A stretch of 5,478 nucleotides of DNA from Bacilli bacterium (GCA_022793565.1 JAAWDC010000116.1:1-5478), one strand, 5' to 3'. Counted from the stretch's first letter, positions 1 through 4,976 are shown. The notes: generated by a model not told the origin, from the letters alone. Program-made: numbers and translations.

Positions 1-90
1 AACCTCTTCTCTCGTCAATCCTTTCTCTGTTGTCTTAAGCTTTTTTAATATTTCCTTAGTTTCTACACTATGCCAGTTTTCTTGTTTCAT
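1..90 (-). CDS. P-type cation-transporting ATPase, N-terminal fragment (runs off the window)
   Basis: Only the first 30 codons are present; the gene continues past the window's left edge. The start is ATG at 90-88, with a GGAGG ribosome binding site at 100-96, five bases upstream. The peptide begins MKQENWHSVETKEILKKL and continues into a KGLTREEV stretch. This W-H-x-x-x-x-E-x-L ... GL-x-x-E-E-V pattern is typical of the cytoplasmic N-terminal segment of type II P-type ATPases (Ca2+/Mn2+ pumps such as PacL and YoaB). These pumps use ATP to export divalent cations across the cytoplasmic membrane. The gene follows the CaCA exchanger by 18 bp on the same strand with no terminator between, so it is probably co-transcribed under the Mn2+ riboswitch. 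That makes Mn2+, perhaps with Ca2+, the likely substrate. The catalytic DKTGT motif lies outside the window, so the family call rests on this short N-terminus and its context. Confidence 0.75.
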   Translation of the reverse strand, partial: MKQENWHSVETKEILKKLKTTEKGLTREEV

Positions 91-108
91 AGAACCCTCC
101 ATTATATA

Positions 109-1050
109 TTATCTCCCTATAATATACACCATATAACCAAAATAAAGCAATAGCATAAAAATTCCTTTTTTGTATCCTATTCTCATTTTCTTAAGCATCA
201 ACAAATAAACAAGAATTTGTGCACTTGTCATCACAATAATATCTATTAAAGCACTAACCTCAATCGTTAATGGTAAAATTGTCGCAGAAGCTCCCAAGAT
301 TAAGAAAATATTAAAAATATTACTTCCGATTACATTGCCAATCGCAATATCCGTCTCCCCCTTTTTAGCAGCCACCGCACTAGTTACAAGTTCTGGAAGA
401 GAAGTTCCAATCGCAACGATTGTAAGTGCAATTAGTTCTTCACTAATATGATAAGCTTCTGCAATTTGAACAGAAGAATTAACTACTAAATTTCCACCAA
501 TTAAAATCCCAACAATTCCAATAATAATTGATATTAAATCACGAAATGTAAACTTTCTTTTCTCAATTTCTAATTTCTTCTTTTGTGAAAAAGCATCAAT
601 TAAAAGAGAATACAAATAAACACCCAATAAACTCAATAAAATAATTCCTTCACTCCTTGAAAGTAGTGAAAACTTCTCCCCCATCAAAAACTCTTCTGCT
701 ACCATTACCAATAAAATACAAGATGCAAAAATAGAGAAAAGATAATCTCTTTCCACCACTTTTTTAGTCGCCTTTAGTGGATTATATAAAGCACTAACCC
801 CTAGTACTAATAACAAATTACAAATATTAGAACCTATAACATTTCCAATAGAAATGGCATTATTTCCATTCAAAGCCGCAGTAATACTAACCGCTGCTTC
901 TGGAGCACTTGTACCAAAGGCAACAATTGTAAGCCCAATAATCAAAGTTGGTACTTTCAAAAACTTTGCTAGATTGGAACTTCCTTCTACAAATAAATCC
1001 GCTCCCTTTACTAAAAAAACAAACCCCAAAATCAATAATATATATTCCAT
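109..1050 (-). CDS. CaCA-family cation exchanger (Na+/Ca2+ exchanger-like), probable Mn2+/Ca2+ efflux
   Basis: A 313-aa polytopic membrane protein of the calcium/cation antiporter superfamily (YrbG/NCX_Mj-like), which exchanges a divalent cation for Na+ or H+ across the cytoplasmic membrane. It shows the expected two-fold inverted repeat. The alpha-1 motif GTSAPE lies at residues 46-51 with GNVIGSNICN at 69-78; the alpha-2 motif GTSLPE lies at 215-220 with GNVIGSNIFN at 238-247. E51 and E220 are the expected cation-binding acids. A lysine/glutamate-rich loop at about 156-170 separates the halves. Length and roughly ten hydrophobic segments fit the family. The ATG at 1050 is chosen because GGAGG (1061-1057) sits six bases upstream; the in-frame ATG at 1056 abuts that site and a TTG at 1071 precedes it. 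A yybP-ykoY-type riboswitch and terminator precede the gene, so it is probably induced by Mn2+ and may export Mn2+. Substrate is inferred from regulation, not from residues. Confidence 0.93.
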   Translation of the reverse strand: MEYILLILGFVFLVKGADLFVEGSSNLAKFLKVPTLIIGLTIVAFGTSAPEAAVSITAALNGNNAISIGNVIGSNICNLLLVLGVSALYNPLKATKKVVERDYLFSIFASCILLVMVAEEFLMGEKFSLLSRSEGIILLSLLGVYLYSLLIDAFSQKKKLEIEKRKFTFRDLISIIIGIVGILIGGNLVVNSSVQIAEAYHISEELIALTIVAIGTSLPELVTSAVAAKKGETDIAIGNVIGSNIFNIFLILGASATILPLTIEVSALIDIIVMTSAQILVYLLMLKKMRIGYKKGIFMLLLYFGYMVYIIGR

Positions 1051-1071
1051 TTCCATCCTCCTTTTTATCAA

Positions 1072-1108
1072 GAAAAAAGACTCTTAGTACTCATGAACTA
1101 AAAGTCTT
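1072..1108 (-). terminator. Rho-independent terminator in the riboswitch expression platform
   Basis: On the minus strand, AAGACTTTTAGT (1108-1097) pairs with ACTAAGAGTCTT (1088-1077) to give a 12-bp stem with one U-G pair and an 8-nt loop. A run of six T follows at 1078-1073. Its 5' arm is also the 3' strand of the riboswitch closing stem P1, so the two helices exclude each other. Mn2+-stabilised P1 would therefore prevent termination and turn the exchanger/ATPase operon on. Confidence 0.88.
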
Positions 1109-1211
1109 GTTAATAATACAAACTCGTATTACATTACAAAGCGAAAAGAATTTCTCTTTTGTGATGACGCCATGTAATCACTGAACCCAGTGTAACTACT
1201 CCCTTATTAGT
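1097..1211 (-). ncRNA. yybP-ykoY-type manganese riboswitch
   Basis: The leader of the exchanger gene shows the hallmarks of the yybP-ykoY family. There is a P1 strand ACTAATAAG (1211-1203), the conserved GGGAGUAG block (1203-1196), and a small hairpin CACTG-GGTT-CAGTG. An internal GTCATCAC segment (1168-1161) and further hairpins follow (AAAAGA/TCTTTT and AATAC/GTATT). The near-invariant ACAAGAC (1110-1104) then runs straight into the 3' strand of P1, CTTTTAGT (1104-1097). P1 forms eight pairs with one bulged U. Known members bind Mn2+ and control Mn2+ exporters and Ca2+-type P-ATPases, which fits the genes downstream. The overlapping terminator predicts transcriptional activation by Mn2+. 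The family call comes from recognising motifs by eye, not from a covariance model. Confidence 0.87.
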
Positions 1212-1219
1212 ATAGAACC

Positions 1220-1248
1220 ATCATATCATATTTTCCAAAAGGAAACAA
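1220..1248 (-). promoter_or_regulatory. Probable sigma-A promoter of the Mn2+ riboswitch/exchanger operon
   Basis: TTGTTT (1248-1243) and TATGAT (1225-1220) are separated by 17 bp on the minus strand. Transcription would start near 1213-1211, exactly at the first paired base of riboswitch P1 (1211). This agreement supports the call. A second TATGAT overlaps at 1230-1225 but has no well-spaced -35. Confidence 0.7.
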
Positions 1249-1318
1249 GTAAGCAAAACAAATTGAAAAGCAGAAAAAACTTTCTATAAAATTTTATAAT
1301 TCTACTCTAGTTGCTTCC

Positions 1319-1507
1319 TTATCGTAATTTAATATAATGTCTGTCACACTCTTCCAAACTCTTAATTTCTGAATCCTTGATCTCCTCAGGTTCTACATCA
1401 TTAACAGTTACTTTTTTTATAGACACTTTCTTCTTTATCAAACAAATTCCCACTATAAATGCTCCCGCTGCAGCAACATAAGGTACTATTCTTTTAACTT
1501 TTGACAT
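1319..1507 (-). CDS. Small single-span membrane protein, function unknown
   Basis: A 62-aa protein that I do not recognise. One hydrophobic segment at about residues 7-24, rich in Ala, Gly, Ile and Val, lies between basic residues (K3, K5, R6 and the KKK following the span). It resembles a type of short anchor with a cytoplasmic tail. The tail starts strongly basic (KKKVSIKK) and becomes acidic (VEPEEIKDSEIKSLEE), with a single Cys in each part of the protein. The ATG at 1507 has a strong GGAGGG site about eight bases upstream, and a TATAAT promoter element lies just above it, so translation is well supported despite the small size. The gene stands alone, between the terminator of the 143-aa gene and the Mn2+ riboswitch promoter. 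No convincing terminator follows it, so some read-through into the riboswitch leader is possible. Function cannot be inferred. Confidence 0.72.
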   Translation of the reverse strand: MSKVKRIVPYVAAAGAFIVGICLIKKKVSIKKVTVNDVEPEEIKDSEIKSLEECDRHYIKLR

Positions 1508-1530
1508 TCTACCATCCCTCCTAAAACATT

Positions 1531-1560
1531 ATTATATTCCTTTTCATAATAGATGAAAAG
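1531..1560 (-). promoter_or_regulatory. Promoter of the 62-aa gene with an overlapping 8-bp dyad (candidate operator)
   Basis: A consensus TATAAT (1536-1531) lies 17 bp downstream of a weak TTTTCA -35 (1559-1554). A perfect inverted repeat, CTTTTCAT (1560-1553) and ATGAAAAG (1547-1540) separated by five bases, covers the -35 and most of the spacer. That is where a repressor would block polymerase. It lacks a T-tract after its right arm, so it is not a terminator. The binding protein is unknown. Confidence 0.5.
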
Positions 1561-1576
1561 CTTTTTTGACACCAAA

Positions 1577-1601
1577 TAAAAAAGTAAGACAACTTACTTT
1601 T
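1577..1601 (-). terminator. Rho-independent terminator of the 143-aa membrane protein gene
   Basis: On the minus strand, AAAAGTAAG (1601-1593) and CTTACTTTT (1588-1580) form a perfect 9-bp stem with a TTGT loop, continuing into a run of six T (1583-1578). The stop codon TAA of the upstream gene (1596-1594) lies inside the 5' arm. Confidence 0.85.
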
Positions 1602-2025
1602 CTTCTACAGATTCTTTGATTTGCCCTAAGATACCACCAATTCCTAAGAATGTAAACAAAATAGAAATGGCATAATCCTTAAAAATAGCTGTTTTAAACT
1701 CACTAGATTGATATAACAAGTCTAAGATATCGAAAGAGAATTCATACCCATTCTTTACCCCTAACAGCATTGGAATAATAACCAAAGTAGCAAGAGTAAT
1801 TACTAGTACAGAAATTACTGCAACAATGTAAGGCAATTTCCCATCTTGTTTTCCTTTGAATAATTGATATCCCTTCCAAGCACCTAATGCAATCGGTAAA
1901 GCAAGTAAAGAAAAAATCATATTACCATACACATACATTAAAATCCAAGGTAATGATGCGAAAAAACCACCAATCAATGCACCTACGATACCAATAATAT
2001 ATCCCTTTTCTTTTTTTTCTTCCAT
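1594..2025 (-). CDS. Four-span membrane protein of unknown function
   Basis: A 143-aa integral membrane protein. Hydrophobic segments lie at about residues 9-32, 36-51, 65-89 and 115-135, with short charged ends (MEEKKEKG at the N-terminus, KESVEEK at the C-terminus). The first segment is glycine-rich (G12, G15, G19, G20), suggesting close helix packing, and carries a PW pair at 26-27. A GYQLFKGK loop (52-59) joins spans 2 and 3, and a soluble stretch of about 25 residues separates spans 3 and 4. I have an impression of similar hypothetical proteins in related low-GC Gram-positives but know of no assigned role. The ATG at 2025 is chosen because AAAGGAG (2040-2034) lies eight bases upstream. 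The longer frame from 2082 would start before the predicted transcription start. The gene is flanked by its own promoter and terminator, so it is probably monocistronic. Confidence 0.8.
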   Translation of the reverse strand: MEEKKEKGYIIGIVGALIGGFFASLPWILMYVYGNMIFSLLALPIALGAWKGYQLFKGKQDGKLPYIVAVISVLVITLATLVIIPMLLGVKNGYEFSFDILDLLYQSSEFKTAIFKDYAISILFTFLGIGGILGQIKESVEEK

Positions 2026-2053
2026 ATTGAATACTCCTTTCTTTAACAAAATT

Positions 2054-2082
2054 ATTCTACCATAAAAAAATGTGCAAAACAA
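2054..2082 (-). promoter_or_regulatory. Probable promoter of the 143-aa membrane protein gene
   Basis: TTGTTT (2082-2077) and TAGAAT (2059-2054) are spaced 17 bp apart on the minus strand. Predicted transcription would start near 2047, giving a leader of about 22 nt that contains the AAAGGAG ribosome binding site. It begins just after the stop codon of the 68-aa gene. Confidence 0.6.
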
Positions 2083-2085
2083 GTA

Positions 2086-2292
2086 CTACAAATCTCCATC
2101 GACCTCATTCATTAACTCTGATAAACGCACTAACTTTTCATTTAATAATTCTTGTAATTGATTCAATTCCTCCTCCTTAGAAGATCGATTCCAAAACTTC
2201 GCATTCATAACTTCCCGTTCCAGTTTATTTTTCCGTTCTTCCAATGGTTTTATGATATATTTACAATACAATTCGATTACCTTGATATCCAT
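2086..2292 (-). CDS. Small charged protein, predicted coiled coil, function unknown
   Basis: A 68-aa soluble protein that I do not recognise. It is almost wholly helix-forming and rich in Glu, Lys, Leu and Asn. Leu-rich heptad-like spacing is clearest at about residues 36-60 (EELNQLQELL ... RLSELMNEV), so it may form a coiled coil or helical hairpin. A central segment (about residues 28-37) carrying FWN breaks the pattern. The start at 2292 is preferred over ATG 2313. An extended -10 (2324-2316) places transcription start near 2309, downstream of the longer start, and AGAAGG lies seven bases before ATG 2292. The gene is divergent from the tandem-HTH regulator and shares its 80-100 bp control region, so that regulator may control it. 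Translation is plausible but less certain than for the larger genes. Confidence 0.6.
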   Translation of the reverse strand: MDIKVIELYCKYIIKPLEERKNKLEREVMNAKFWNRSSKEEELNQLQELLNEKLVRLSELMNEVDGDL

Positions 2293-2315
2293 TATATTCC
2301 TTCTTTCCTCCATAG

Positions 2316-2378
2316 ATTATAACATGAAAATCGTATTTACGTATAAGAAAATCATATTGAATCGAAAATTGGGAAAAT
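2316..2378. promoter_or_regulatory. Divergent promoter/operator region between the 68-aa gene and the tandem-HTH regulator
   Basis: On the minus strand an extended -10, TG-T-TATAAT (2324-2316), drives the 68-aa gene; its -35 is poor. On the plus strand, ATGAAAATCGTAT (2324-2336) and AAGAAAATCATAT (2345-2357) match at 11 of 13 positions with starts 21 bp apart, about two DNA turns. The word GAAAAT recurs at 2364 and 2373. A small dyad CGTA-TT-TACG lies at 2332-2341. Such direct repeats next to a regulator gene suggest autoregulation. I could not assign a convincing plus-strand promoter for the regulator. Confidence 0.5.
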
Positions 2379-2394
2379 AGATCTAGGTGATAAT

Positions 2395-2871
2395 ATGATT
2401 GATACAAATACTACCCTCTTTCAAAGATTACAAGATATTCGTGAAGATTTAGACCTAACACAACAAAAAATTGCAAAACTATTAAACGTAGCTCAGCCCA
2501 CATACTCCAGATGGGAAAATGGACTAGAATTAATCCCAATTCGAAAATTAAATAACTTTTGTAATATTACCAATCACTCTATGGATTATGTAACAGGATT
2601 AATCACATTTGAACGAGCAACTTGTAAACAGAATTATACTTTAGATCCAAATACTATTGGAAGAAATTTAAAAACCATTAGAATGGAACATGGTCTATTT
2701 CAACATCAACTAGCAAAATTATTAAATACGACCCAATCTACAATCAGTGCTTATGAAAATGGAGAAACCTTAATTCTAACTGCTTTTGCATACCAGATAG
2801 CCAAACACTTTCATGTCTCTTTAGATAGATTATGTGGAAGAATTCCTATCAAGAAAAAAATTTCTTCATAA
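2395..2871 (+). CDS. Transcriptional regulator with two tandem Xre-type helix-turn-helix domains
   Basis: A 158-aa DNA-binding protein with two copies of the Xre/Cro-type HTH_3 domain. Copy 1 covers about residues 9-68 (LTQQKIAKLLNVAQPTYSRW ... ENG) and copy 2 about 90-150 (LFQHQLAKLLNTTQSTISAY ... ENG). Both keep the Q-x-x-[IL]-A-K-L-L-N helix, the Q-[PS]-T-[YI]-S recognition helix and the following ENG turn. There is no sensor, membrane or peptidase domain; a basic tail (KKK) ends the chain. With two HTHs in one chain, a monomer could occupy two half-sites, which fits the direct repeats upstream. The ATG at 2395 has AGGTGA six bases upstream or closer. It is divergent from the 68-aa gene, and the next gene downstream has its own promoter. 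Likely an autoregulating local repressor; targets are inferred from position only. Confidence 0.88.
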   Translation: MIDTNTTLFQRLQDIREDLDLTQQKIAKLLNVAQPTYSRWENGLELIPIRKLNNFCNITNHSMDYVTGLITFERATCKQNYTLDPNTIGRNLKTIRMEHGLFQHQLAKLLNTTQSTISAYENGETLILTAFAYQIAKHFHVSLDRLCGRIPIKKKISS

Positions 2872-2896
2872 TTTTTTAACTATTTTAGGGAAATTA

Positions 2897-2925
2897 TTAT
2901 TTTTATAACTACAATATAGTATAAT
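2897..2925 (+). promoter_or_regulatory. Probable promoter of the PflX-like radical SAM gene
   Basis: A consensus TATAAT (2920-2925) follows a moderate -35, TTATTT (2897-2902), with a 17-bp spacer. Transcription would start near 2931-2932, only about ten bases before ATG 2942, so the leader is very short. It just includes a GGTGA (2932-2936) that could act as the ribosome binding site. Confidence 0.6.
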
Positions 2926-2941
2926 ATACTCGGTGAATTTT

Positions 2942-3856
2942 ATGACGGATACTTTAAAAAAATGTACTTTATGCCCAAGAGAATGTAGAATAAACCGATC
3001 TAAGGAATACGGATATTGCCAAGCATCTGACAAAATAAAAATTGCAAGATACTCACTACACGAATGGGAAGAACCATGTATATCTAAAGAGAATGGATCA
3101 GGAACGATTTTCTTTAGTTACTGTAATATGCAATGTGTATTCTGTCAAAATTATAAGATTAGCAAAGAACATGTCGGTTATGAAATTACAATCGAAGAAT
3201 TTGCAAATATCTGTTTAGAACTACAAACAATGGGAGCACATAACATCAATTTAGTAACACCAACACACTACGTTCCCCAAATTATTTTAGGAATTCAAAA
3301 AGCACGAAAAAAAGGATTAACGATTCCAATTATTTATAATAGTAGTGGGTACGAAAAAAAAGAGACAATAAAAAGCTTAAAAGGGATAATTGACATTTAC
3401 CTCCCAGATTTTAAATACTATAATAATGACTTAGCAAAAAAATACTCTCATAGTCCAAATTACCGACAATATGCAATAGAAAGTCTAAAAGAAATGATAA
3501 ATCAAATAGGAACACCCATTTATGATTCTAAAGGAGTATTACAAAAAGGTGTCATAGTCCGACATCTATGCTTGCCTGGGGAAACCTCAGATACGAAAAG
3601 AATTTTAAAATATCTCTTCGAAACCTACTCTGATCAAATTATAATCAGTATTATGAATCAATACACTCCTGTTCGAAATTGCCAGTTTCAAAATTTAAAT
3701 CGTACCCTAACAAAACAAGAGTATGATAAAATAATTGACTTCGCATGGAATCTCGGTATTAGAAATGCCTTTATTCAAGAAGGAGAAACACAAAAAAATA
3801 GTTTTATCCCTGAATTTTTTGAAGATAAAAAAAAGAATGATACCTTTTCAAAATAA
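2942..3856 (+). CDS. PflX-like radical SAM protein (COG1313-type, pyruvate formate-lyase activase homolog)
   Basis: A 304-aa cytoplasmic radical S-adenosylmethionine protein. The N-terminal module has four cysteines, C8-x2-C11-P-x2-C15 followed by C26 (GYCQ), a probable second metal or iron-sulfur site. The radical SAM signature C61-x3-C65-x2-C68, in FSYCNMQCVFCQN, binds the [4Fe-4S] cluster that cleaves SAM. Further on come NLVTPTHYVP, YNSSGYE and IYLPDFKYY, then HLCLPGE, typical of this group's barrel. Length fits the family. Homologs resemble glycyl-radical enzyme activases, but the group's substrate is not established, and no glycyl-radical enzyme lies nearby. The ATG at 2942 is chosen because GGTGA sits five bases upstream; GTG at 2933 overlaps that site and lies at the predicted transcription start. 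It is probably transcribed alone, ending at the hairpin over its stop codon. Confidence 0.9.
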   Translation: MTDTLKKCTLCPRECRINRSKEYGYCQASDKIKIARYSLHEWEEPCISKENGSGTIFFSYCNMQCVFCQNYKISKEHVGYEITIEEFANICLELQTMGAHNINLVTPTHYVPQIILGIQKARKKGLTIPIIYNSSGYEKKETIKSLKGIIDIYLPDFKYYNNDLAKKYSHSPNYRQYAIESLKEMINQIGTPIYDSKGVLQKGVIVRHLCLPGETSDTKRILKYLFETYSDQIIISIMNQYTPVRNCQFQNLNRTLTKQEYDKIIDFAWNLGIRNAFIQEGETQKNSFIPEFFEDKKKNDTFSK

Positions 3857-3874
3857 AGGGTATTATTCTTTTTC
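3836..3874 (+). terminator. Terminator shared by the convergent radical SAM gene and minus-strand operon
   Basis: On the plus strand, AATGATACCTTTT (3836-3848) pairs with AAAGGGTATTATT (3855-3867) over 13 bp with two G-U pairs and a 6-nt loop, followed by CTTTTTCTT. The TAA of the radical SAM gene (3854-3856) lies at the loop edge, and the stop of the minus-strand 70-aa gene (3865-3863) lies in the arm. Read on the minus strand, the two G-U pairs become A-C mismatches, but a T-run of eight follows. It may work in both directions, more strongly on plus. Confidence 0.75.
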
Positions 3875-4075
3875 TTCTTTAAACTTCTCTTTCAATTTTG
3901 TAAAAATAGTCTCTAAGATAAAACTAATAATAGCAAATACAGGAGAAAGTTGAATCGTCAAAGACAAAATCGCAAGTACTATTGTTAAAATTCCTGTAAA
4001 AACAATCATATACCAACAAAAAACCCGGTATTTGGCATATTTATATTTCTCCTCATTGCTTAGCTTTTTGGGCAT
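3863..4075 (-). CDS. Small two-span membrane protein, function unknown
   Basis: A 70-aa protein with a charged, Lys/Tyr-rich N-terminus (MPKKLSNEEKYKYAKYR), two hydrophobic stretches at about residues 19-41 and 43-58, and a strongly charged lysine/glutamate tail (KLKEKFKEEKE). This suggests a membrane hairpin with both ends in the cytoplasm. I do not recognise a family. It overlaps the end of the ArsC-like gene, so it is the last gene of that operon and probably translationally coupled. The ATG at 4075 is preferred because GGAGAG lies about seven to nine bases upstream and the overlap is 16 bp. ATG 4090 also has a weaker GAGAG site and would add five residues with a 31-bp overlap, so the start is not settled. 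It ends inside the convergent terminator hairpin. Confidence 0.68.
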   Translation of the reverse strand: MPKKLSNEEKYKYAKYRVFCWYMIVFTGILTIVLAILSLTIQLSPVFAIISFILETIFTKLKEKFKEEKE

Positions 4076-4422
4076 AACTGATCTCTCCATTCATTCTCTC
4101 GAAAACCGATCAAAATAAAATCTTTTCCAACCAGTATTGGTCTTTTGACAAGCATTCCATTACTAGCAAGTAAAGATATCTTTTCATCCTCACTCATCAA
4201 TAAAAGATTCTCTTTCAAATTCTTCTCTCGATATAAAATTCCACTCGTATTCCATAATCGCTTAAGATCAATCTTATAAGTTTGAAGCCAGTGGTTAATT
4301 TCTTCCAAAGTAGGTGGTAATACTTGAATTTCCCTTGCCTCATAAGATATTTTATTCTCTTCCAAAAAAGCCCTTGCCTTTTGACAAGTACTACATTTAG
4401 GATACCAAAAGAAAAGATTCAT
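4060..4422 (-). CDS. ArsC/Spx-family thioredoxin-fold protein (YusI/YffB-like)
   Basis: A 120-aa cytoplasmic protein of the arsenate-reductase-like family. A YPKCSTCQKA motif carries the redox pair C10-x2-C13 directly after the first strand. NTSGILYRE lies at 58-66, a DEKISLLASNGMLVKRP stretch at 79-95, and R94-P95 marks the conserved cis-proline loop. The sequence and length fit B. subtilis YusI-type proteins better than Spx, which lacks this CST-C-Q-K-A form. True arsenate reduction is not implied: members include redox proteins of unknown substrate, and no arsB, arsR or Spx-partner gene is near. The start ATG (4422-4420) overlaps the stop TGA (4421-4419) of the upstream DUF308 gene in an ATGA junction, and GGAG lies upstream inside that gene, so the two are translationally coupled. 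The 70-aa membrane gene follows by overlap. Confidence 0.9.
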   Translation of the reverse strand: MNLFFWYPKCSTCQKARAFLEENKISYEAREIQVLPPTLEEINHWLQTYKIDLKRLWNTSGILYREKNLKENLLLMSEDEKISLLASNGMLVKRPILVGKDFILIGFRENEWRDQLCPKS

Positions 4423-4976
4423 TCTTTAATCTCCTTTACAAAAGCTTTCACCTTTTTCTTCGTAGTGATTGCATTATAAAAATCCAAACCTGCATATATA
4501 ATCATAAAGATACCAATTACCTGAGTAATTGCCATCGCACCTCCAAATGGATTAATAATTAACAAAACACCACATACCAAAATTAAAAGAGAGGAAATCA
4601 AAGAAGGTGTACAATCTGGAACTTTATTCTTTCTCATTTCTAAAGCATATTGTAATCGACTAAGACCATTAATAATAAAATAAACTCCTAAAACAAAAGG
4701 TAAAATACTAGAGATTACTTTTGGGTTAAAAATAAATACCAACCCTAAGACACCTGCAATAACACCTATCACTAGATTAGGCATATACTTTGTCCTAAAA
4801 TAATCCACTAAAGAAATAATACCTGGAACTAAAATAATAATCCCAACAATCGTCGATAAAGTTGTCAAAAAGAAATCTGGTTTCAATAATAGAAGAACTC
4901 CAATTACTGCCATAATAATCGATGTAACCAAAGATGTAACAAATATTTTTTGAAGTTCACTTTTTAAATAGTTCAT
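4419..4976 (-). CDS. DUF308/HdeD-like six-span membrane protein
   Basis: A 185-aa polytopic membrane protein built from three related two-helix repeats. Each repeat has a Gly-rich hydrophobic strand ending in Pro: GVLLLLKP (26-33), GLVFIFNP (78-85) and GVLLIINP (136-143). A second helix follows in each (GIIILVPGIISL, GVYFIINGLSRL, GIFMIIYAGLDF). This pattern is the DUF308 short repeat of the HdeD family. E. coli HdeD is linked to acid resistance, but most Gram-positive relatives have no known role. A basic, cytoplasmic C-terminus (TTKKKVKAFVKEIKE) ends it. The ATG at 4976 is chosen because GGAGG (4989-4985) lies eight bases upstream; ATG 4991 overlaps that site and has only a weak AGGAT before it. 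It lies 45 bp after the pseudouridine synthase stop with no terminator between, and its stop overlaps the start of the ArsC-like gene. Confidence 0.87.
   Translation of the reverse strand: MNYLKSELQKIFVTSLVTSIIMAVIGVLLLLKPDFFLTTLSTIVGIIILVPGIISLVDYFRTKYMPNLVIGVIAGVLGLVFIFNPKVISSILPFVLGVYFIINGLSRLQYALEMRKNKVPDCTPSLISSLLILVCGVLLIINPFGGAMAITQVIGIFMIIYAGLDFYNAITTKKKVKAFVKEIKE

Noticed and set aside
854..1184. Two plus-strand open frames (854-1087 and 948-1184) overlapping the exchanger gene and riboswitch
   Set aside because: They lie opposite a well-supported exchanger gene and structured riboswitch RNA, lack good ribosome binding sites, and show no recognisable protein pattern.
1285..1298. Perfect palindrome TATAAAATTTTATA after the 62-aa gene, considered as a terminator
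   Set aside because: It contains only A and T, would form about five weak pairs once a loop is allowed, and the T-run lies several bases beyond it.
1319..2313. Toxin-antitoxin or phage-defence system formed by the small genes near the Xre regulator
   Set aside because: None of the small proteins shows a toxin, nuclease or other effector motif, each has its own promoter, and there are no mobile-element signs.
2850..2885. Possible terminator after the tandem-HTH gene (AAGAAA/TTTCTT followed by a T-run)
   Set aside because: The stem is six A/T-rich pairs with only one G-C pair, lies in coding sequence, and is separated from the T-run; too weak to call.
2395..3856. The tandem-HTH gene and radical SAM gene as one operon
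   Set aside because: They are on the same strand, but a TATAAT promoter with a 17-bp spacer lies between them, and their functions show no link.
3735..3953. Plus-strand open frame across the end of the radical SAM gene
   Set aside because: It overlaps the radical SAM gene in another frame, runs through the shared terminator and into the opposite-strand gene, and has no ribosome site.
4060..4422. Naming the CxxC protein as Spx or as a true arsenate reductase
   Set aside because: The motif and length fit YusI/YffB-type family members better, and no arsenic-resistance genes are nearby.
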